Shown here piece after piece: positions 6,679 through 10,107 of a stretch of DNA of 10,107 nt. Source of the DNA: Propionibacteriaceae bacterium. Its GTDB lineage: Bacteria; Actinomycetota; Actinomycetes; Propionibacteriales; Propionibacteriaceae. The notes under the pieces are model-generated. The model saw only the letters and a list, made by a program, of their open reading frames with translations, was not told where the DNA came from and did not search any database. The stretch is from positions 1 through 10,107 of the forward strand of contig JAKDIK010000069.1 of the NCBI GenBank assembly GCA_030450535.1, read 5' to 3'. The translations under genes were made by a program, and so were the position numbers. Positions within the stretch are counted from its first letter, which is position 1. Each line of letters opens with the position of its first letter.

Positions 6679-8187
6679 TCAGCAGTCCTCCCCCACGGGA
6701 GCCGAGGTGACGGACGGCGTCACCCCCGCGCTCGGGGACGAGCTCCCCGGGCTGGCGGTGTCGGCGGGGCCGACGGTGACCGCCGGGCCGGCGGTGAGCG
6801 CAGGATCGGCGGTGAGCGCAGGATCGGCGGTGACCGCAGGATCGGCGGTGACCGCAGGCGGGTCGGTCGGCGTCGGCGCCGCCGTGGCTTGGGCCCGCGC
6901 CTCGCGCTGGGCGACGCACTGGGCGGCCTTCTGACGCAGCTCCACCAGGGTCTCCCGGGCGTCCGGCAGGCTGCCCACCCGGATGTTCGACCGGACCCTC
7001 TCGGCGTAGTAGGGCGGCAGGTTGGCGATCTCGGTCTCGTCGGTCTCGAGCAGGGTCGACAGGGGCAGCCCGAGGACGCGGTCGGGGACGCCGCGGAACA
7101 GGCCGACGCGCGTGTCCTGGGGGCCCACGAAGTACTGCGTCTGCGTGTAGGAGTACCAGATGCCGCCGCCGGCGCCGAGGGCCAGCAGGGGCAACAGGAA
7201 GGCCAACAGCATCCGGACGCGGGTGCCGAGGCGCCGGCGCCCGGTCAGGGCGTAGCGCTCCTCCTCGGTGATCGCGCGCTCGCCGGCTGCCTCCGGGGCC
7301 GGATCGCTCATGACCGGCAGGGACGCGGTCGTCTCGGCGGCGGTGGGCACCGCGAGGGTCGCGACCGAGCCGAGGGTCAGCACGGGGCCGGGCGGGCCGT
7401 CGGTCACGACGTCGGCGAGCAGGATCGTGATGTTGTCGTGGCCGCCGCGCGCGTGGGCCAGGGCGACCAGGTCCGCGATCACGGCGGGGCGCTCGGCGTC
7501 CGCCGTGGCGATCTCGGCCAACTCGGCGTCGGTCGCGAGACCACACAGGCCGTCGGAGCAGACCAGCAGCCGGTCACCGGACACGATCTCGAGCCAGCCG
7601 AGATCCGGCTCGTGTTGCGTGGAGCCGTTGAGGACCCTCAGCACGAGCGAGCGATGCGGGTGCTCCAGCGCCTCGGCCTCGGTGAGGCGTCCCTCATCCA
7701 CGAGCGTCTGCACCCAGCTGTGGTCGCGCGTGACCCGGTGCAGTTGGTGATCGCGGATCAGGTAGGCGCGCGAGTCGCCGATGTTGATCACCGCCAGGCG
7801 GTCGTCGTGCAGCACGAATCCGCAGACGGTCGTGCCCATGCCGGCGAGGCCGGGGTCGTCCTCGACGAGCTCGACGAGGCGCTCATTGGCGCGCCCGAGC
7901 GTGGACTCCATGACGGTCAACACGTCGGTGAGCGAGCCGGCGTCCTCGTCGTGGTCGACCGGGTCCGCCTCCCGTTCGGCGCGGGCGGCCGCGATGCGCT
8001 CGGCGAGATTGGCGTCCGTCCGTTCCATCTCGCGGATCGCCACCGCCGAGGCGAGGTCGCCGGCCGCGGCGCCGCCCATGCCGTCGGCGACCACGAGCAT
8101 GCGGGGGCTGACGAGGGCCGAATCCTGGTTGTTGCTGCGGACCAGTCCCACCTCGGTGTGGGCGTCGTAGCTCAGCGTGAGCGCCAT
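6679..8187 (-). CDS. pstP: PP2C-family Ser/Thr protein phosphatase with extracytoplasmic domain
   Basis: This 502-residue phosphatase reverses phosphorylation by PknB-type kinases. The cytoplasmic PPM/PP2C domain spans about 1-265 and keeps the metal-binding residues: Asp22 in the NNQDS motif, Asp35-Gly36 in ADGMGG, Asp138 in GDSR, Asp212 in SDG and Asp251 in HDN. A linker, one membrane helix (about 326-346) and an extracytoplasmic region follow. That region contains a folded-looking part (about 350-425) and a Thr/Pro/Ala tail with six hexapeptide repeats (445-480), ending GEDC. Cys424 and Cys502 are the only cysteines outside the membrane. I chose the ATG at 8187, which forms TGATG with the fhaB stop and has GGAGG 4 nt upstream. 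A GTG one codon earlier lies too close to that GGAGG. Length and architecture match actinobacterial PstP (about 510 residues). Confidence 0.95.
   Translation of the reverse strand: MALTLSYDAHTEVGLVRSNNQDSALVSPRMLVVADGMGGAAAGDLASAVAIREMERTDANLAERIAAARAEREADPVDHDEDAGSLTDVLTVMESTLGRANERLVELVEDDPGLAGMGTTVCGFVLHDDRLAVINIGDSRAYLIRDHQLHRVTRDHSWVQTLVDEGRLTEAEALEHPHRSLVLRVLNGSTQHEPDLGWLEIVSGDRLLVCSDGLCGLATDAELAEIATADAERPAVIADLVALAHARGGHDNITILLADVVTDGPPGPVLTLGSVATLAVPTAAETTASLPVMSDPAPEAAGERAITEEERYALTGRRRLGTRVRMLLAFLLPLLALGAGGGIWYSYTQTQYFVGPQDTRVGLFRGVPDRVLGLPLSTLLETDETEIANLPPYYAERVRSNIRVGSLPDARETLVELRQKAAQCVAQREARAQATAAPTPTDPPAVTADPAVTADPALTADPALTAGPAVTVGPADTASPGSSSPSAGVTPSVTSAPVGEDC
6748..6858 (-). 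repeat. In-frame 18-bp minisatellite in pstP
   Basis: On the + strand, gcaggatcggcggtgagc (6800-6817) is followed by two copies of gcaggatcggcggtgacc (6818-6835, 6836-6853). More diverged units lie at 6782-6799 and 6764-6781. On the coding strand the repeat gives hexapeptides AVTADP, AVTADP, ALTADP, ALTAGP, AVTVGP and ADTASP. The near-identity of the central units suggests recent slippage expansion. Unit-length changes would keep the frame. Confidence 0.92.
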
Positions 8188-8660
8188 CACGCCTCCACGA
8201 CGAGCAGCGTGCGCCCGATGCGCAGCGTGTCGCTCGTGGTGAACGGCACCGGCGAGCTGATGCGCTCGTCGTTGAGGTAGGTGCCGTTCGTCGAGCCGAG
8301 ATCCTCGACGAGGTAGCCGCGTTCGGTGCGGAAGATGCGGGCGTGGCGGGTGGAGACGTAGTCGTCGTCGAGGATCAGCTGGCAGTCGGTGGCGCGACCG
8401 ATCCTGAGGGCCTCACCCAGCTCCATCGTGAGCCCCTGCTGCTTCCCCCGGGTGATCCGCAGGGTGGTGGGCAGCTTGGCCGCGTTGCGGCGCTGGCGGC
8501 GCGCCGGAACCGCGGCGGCCGGGGGCGCCGGGGCGGTGTCGGCCACGGGGACGCGACGGCCGAACAGGTCGGTGCGGATGATGTTGCCGCAGAACAGGAT
8601 GAAGACCCACAGCAGGCCCAGGAAGGCGAATTTGAGGGCGAGGACGAGGAGTTCAGACAT
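8187..8660 (-). CDS. fhaB: Membrane-anchored FHA-domain protein FhaB
   Basis: This 157-residue protein has an N-terminal membrane helix (about 5-25), a basic, Ala/Pro-rich linker (about 35-62, including RRQRRN) and a C-terminal FHA domain (about 65-155). The FHA phospho-Thr pocket residues are present: Arg89 in IGRA, Ser103 and His106 in STRH, and STNG at 123-126. The protein should tether a phospho-Thr reader at the cytoplasmic membrane face, next to the kinase and phosphatase encoded in the same operon. Size and order match M. tuberculosis FhaB. The ATG at 8660 lies inside the end of fhaA (8-nt overlap) with only a weak GGTGAG 2 nt upstream, so translation probably depends on coupling. A GTG one codon upstream is an alternative start. 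Its stop overlaps the pstP start as TGATG. Confidence 0.95.
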   Translation of the reverse strand: MSELLVLALKFAFLGLLWVFILFCGNIIRTDLFGRRVPVADTAPAPPAAAVPARRQRRNAAKLPTTLRITRGKQQGLTMELGEALRIGRATDCQLILDDDYVSTRHARIFRTERGYLVEDLGSTNGTYLNDERISSPVPFTTSDTLRIGRTLLVVEA

Positions 8661-9360
8661 CACTCACCGGGGATCTCACCAGCATGCGCGTGTTCCCCAA
8701 CTCGACGCGCGAGCCCTCCCGCAGCAGAGCGTTCTCGACGCGGCGGCCGTCCACGACGATGCCGTTGGTCGAACCCATGTCCTCGATCGTGATGCGGGGG
8801 CTCTCGCCGCCGTCGTGGACGCTGACGCGGGCGTGCAGCCGGGACACGCCGGGGTCGTTGATCCGCACGTCGGCGTCCGTGCCGCGCCCGATGGTGAACC
8901 CCGGCGCGGAGAGGGGATGGCGGATGCCGTTGACCTCCAGGACGAGCGCGGCCCGCCGGATCGCCAACTGGGTCGCGGGGGTGTCCGCGGCGGCGACCGC
9001 CTGGCTGGCGACCGTGAACCGGCCGATCGGCAGCCCGGCGTCCAGCTCGTACGCGACCGTCACCGGGCCGTTGAAGACATAACCGGCGTTCGCGGCATAC
9101 TCGCGGAGCTGGGGGATGATTTCGGCGTTCAGGGTGCGACTGTATGGGGTCAGCCGGTCGTAGTCGTGTCCGGAAAGACCGATGGTGAATTCATTGGGCA
9201 CCAGCTGGCGGTCACGCGAGAGGAGGCGGGCCTCGGCGTCCAGTTCCTTTTGCAGCCGCGCTGTGATTTCGACGGGCTGGACGTCGCCCTTGAAGGCGCG
9301 CGCGAAGGCACCGTTGACGGCACCTTCGAGTTTGCGCTCGAGGTTGTCGAAAACCCCCAC
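8653..9360 (-). CDS. fhaA: FHA-domain protein FhaA with N-terminal DUF3662 domain
   Basis: This 235-residue cytoplasmic protein has an N-terminal DUF3662 domain (about 1-115, with ERKLEGAVNGAFARAFKG and VQPVEI) and a C-terminal FHA domain (about 138-230). Phospho-Thr binding residues are intact: Arg159 in IGRG, Ser173 and His176 in SRLH, and STNG at 197-200. The linker between the domains is only about 20-25 residues, against the very long low-complexity linker of the 527-residue M. tuberculosis FhaA. In mycobacteria FhaA binds phosphorylated MviN/MurJ to restrain wall synthesis; a similar role is inferred. I chose the GTG at 9360: a perfect AAGGAGGT lies 5 nt upstream. An in-frame TTG at 9366 would abut that site with no spacing. 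It is the first gene of the operon. Confidence 0.95.
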   Translation of the reverse strand: MGVFDNLERKLEGAVNGAFARAFKGDVQPVEITARLQKELDAEARLLSRDRQLVPNEFTIGLSGHDYDRLTPYSRTLNAEIIPQLREYAANAGYVFNGPVTVAYELDAGLPIGRFTVASQAVAAADTPATQLAIRRAALVLEVNGIRHPLSAPGFTIGRGTDADVRINDPGVSRLHARVSVHDGGESPRITIEDMGSTNGIVVDGRRVENALLREGSRVELGNTRMLVRSPVSDV

Positions 9361-9365
9361 GCTCA

Positions 9366-9373
9366 ACCTCCTT
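9366..9373 (-). promoter_or_regulatory. Strong ribosome binding site of fhaA
   Basis: The - strand reads AAGGAGGT, fully complementary to the 16S rRNA 3' end, 5 nt before the GTG at 9360. It decides the fhaA start. It is the strongest such site in the window, as expected for the entry gene of an operon whose other starts rely on overlaps. Confidence 0.85.
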
Positions 9374-9394
9374 CCGTCACTCCTCCTGCGGGTC

Positions 9395-9400
9395 AGCGTA
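9395..9400 (-). promoter_or_regulatory. Possible -10 element for the fhaA operon
   Basis: The - strand reads TACGCT, matching the actinobacterial TAnnnT -10 pattern, in the 92-bp gap between treZ and fhaA. It would place transcription start about 25-30 nt before the fhaA ribosome site. No convincing -35 hexamer is found at 16-18 nt spacing, so this is a weak call. Confidence 0.28.
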
Positions 9401-9405
9401 GCTTC

Positions 9406-9417
9406 CCGACCTGTCGG
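9406..9417. repeat. Small inverted repeat CCGAC-N2-GTCGG upstream of fhaA
   Basis: A perfect 5-bp palindromic pair, CCGAC and GTCGG, with a 2-bp spacer lies 5 bp upstream of the candidate -10 element, between treZ and fhaA. It could be an operator half-site pair. As RNA it makes only a weak hairpin without a U-tract, so it is a poor terminator. It may be chance. Confidence 0.35.
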
Positions 9418-9452
9418 ACGGACGCCGCAGCGCCCAACGCCAGCGGTCGAGC

Positions 9453-10107
9453 CTACCCGAGGAGAACCGCCACCGACGCAGGCCCGAGACTGAGCGTGCC
9501 TCCGGCCAGGGTTCTCTCGCCGAAACCGCTGATCAGCCTGCCGCCCTGGGCCAGCTGCGACCCGGCGCGCGGTGCGACGACGACGGTGAGCGGGCCGTGC
9601 CGGAGCCGGACCCAGTCGTCGCCGTGGTCCACGTCGACGGCCAGGCCGGGTGTGACGTGCTCACGGCGCAGGCGGATGAGGTCGCGGTGCCACGCGAGCA
9701 GGACGGCGTGCCCGGGCTCGTCGCGTTCGGCCCAATCCAGCGTGCTCGCGGCGAGGGTGTCCGGATCCTGCGGGTCGGGAATGTCCGCGCCGGGGCCGTA
9801 GATCTCGTCCCAGCCGTGCTGGGCGAACTCACGCATGCGGCCCTCGGTGACCAGCCGACCCAGCTCGGGTTCGTGGTCGGTGAAGAACCGGAACGGACGT
9901 CGCGTCCCCCACTCCTGGCCCTGGAAGAGCAGCGGGGTGAACGGGCCGAGCAGCAACAACGCCGCGCCGCCCGCGACCGCGCCAGCGGGCAGGCGCTCGT
10001 CGGGCCGGTCCCCGAGGCCGCGGTTGCCGACCTGGTCGTGGTTCTGGGTGAATGCGACGAAACGGCGCCGGTCGACGTCGTCGGGCACCGGCGCGCCCCA
10101 CGGCTCG
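9453..10107 (-). CDS. treZ: Maltooligosyl trehalose trehalohydrolase, C-terminal part (cut by window edge)
   Basis: The last 217 codons of a GH13-family gene are visible; the frame stays open to the window end and the full protein should be near 580 residues. TreZ hydrolyses the alpha-1,4 bond next to the terminal trehalose of maltooligosyl trehalose made by TreY, releasing trehalose. The recognisable block is FTQNHDQVGNRGLGDRP just after an EPWG segment at the window edge. Its NHDQVGNR contains the conserved His-Asp of GH13 region IV. It is followed by LLLLGPFTPLLFQGQEWG, FRFFTDHEPEL and a C-terminal beta-rich domain ending SVAVLLG. This pattern fits TreZ better than branching enzyme or TreY. 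It ends 92 bp before fhaA on the same strand, so some read-through into the operon is possible. The catalytic nucleophile region is outside the window. Confidence 0.9.
   Translation of the reverse strand, partial: EPWGAPVPDDVDRRRFVAFTQNHDQVGNRGLGDRPDERLPAGAVAGGAALLLLGPFTPLLFQGQEWGTRRPFRFFTDHEPELGRLVTEGRMREFAQHGWDEIYGPGADIPDPQDPDTLAASTLDWAERDEPGHAVLLAWHRDLIRLRREHVTPGLAVDVDHGDDWVRLRHGPLTVVVAPRAGSQLAQGGRLISGFGERTLAGGTLSLGPASVAVLLG

Larger units (their letters stand above)
1631..9360 (-). other. fhaA-fhaB-pstP-rodA-pbpA-pknB operon
   Basis: Six genes run without gaps: fhaA/fhaB overlap by 8 nt, fhaB/pstP share one base (TGATG), pstP/rodA are 1 nt apart, and rodA/pbpA and pbpA/pknB overlap by 4 nt (ATGA). 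This indicates one transcript with coupled translation and coordinated dosage of synthase pair, kinase, phosphatase and phospho-Thr readers. No internal promoter was identified. Order matches the M. tuberculosis Rv0020c-Rv0014c block except that pknA is missing. Confidence 0.9.

Noticed and set aside
6451..8280. A 609-codon open frame on the + strand opposite rodA and pstP
   Set aside because: It spans two real genes on the other strand, is low in complexity and has no domain I can recognise.
9364..9366. TTG start for fhaA, two codons upstream
   Set aside because: It would touch the AAGGAGGT with no spacing; the GTG at 9360 has 5-nt spacing and gives the family's usual N-terminus.
9363..9380. 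A five-codon reading frame (GTG to TGA) overlapping the fhaA ribosome site, as a leader peptide
   Set aside because: Its own GGAGG lies only 1 nt from the GTG, too close for initiation, and the length is within chance.
8389..9801. A 470-codon open frame on the + strand opposite fhaB, fhaA and treZ
   Set aside because: It crosses three real antisense genes and their gap; no domain is seen.

Overview
The window looks like chromosomal core DNA from a high-GC actinobacterium (Actinomycetota). It holds the conserved cell-wall growth and Ser/Thr-phosphorylation cluster that lies near the replication origin in mycobacteria, streptomycetes and relatives. Single-letter GC bias, GTG starts, stop/start overlaps and the gene order all fit. 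The genus cannot be fixed from the sequence alone. The single PASTA kinase (no pknA) argues against Mycobacterium or Corynebacterium; a Propionibacteriales-like or similar lineage is my guess.

Layout. On the + strand, 10-792 encodes a membrane-anchored DUF881 protein and 888-1523 a TrpG/PabA-type glutamine amidotransferase. On the - strand, converging on trpG, is a tightly packed operon read from right to left: fhaA (9360-8653), fhaB (8660-8187), pstP (8187-6679), rodA (6677-5181), pbpA (5184-3760) and pknB (3763-1631). Every junction is an overlap or a 1-nt gap. Upstream of fhaA, on the same strand and cut by the window edge, is the C-terminal third of a maltooligosyl trehalose trehalohydrolase (treZ, 10106-9453).

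How the genes fit together. RodA (SEDS glycosyltransferase) and PbpA (class B transpeptidase) form a peptidoglycan polymerase/crosslinking pair. PknB senses the wall through four extracytoplasmic PASTA repeats and phosphorylates proteins on Thr. PstP removes those phosphates. FhaA and FhaB carry FHA domains that read phospho-Thr. The operon thus encodes a synthase together with the writer, eraser and readers of its control signal.

No new defence, mobile or biosynthetic system is visible. The unusual content is repetitive DNA. An 18-bp tandem repeat starts exactly on the DUF881 stop codon. A 10-bp-period array of eight GGGG runs, a strong G-quadruplex candidate, starts on the trpG stop codon and fills most of the trpG/pknB convergent gap. 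An in-frame 18-bp minisatellite encodes a Thr/Pro/Ala hexapeptide array in the extracytoplasmic tail of PstP, between that region's only two cysteines.
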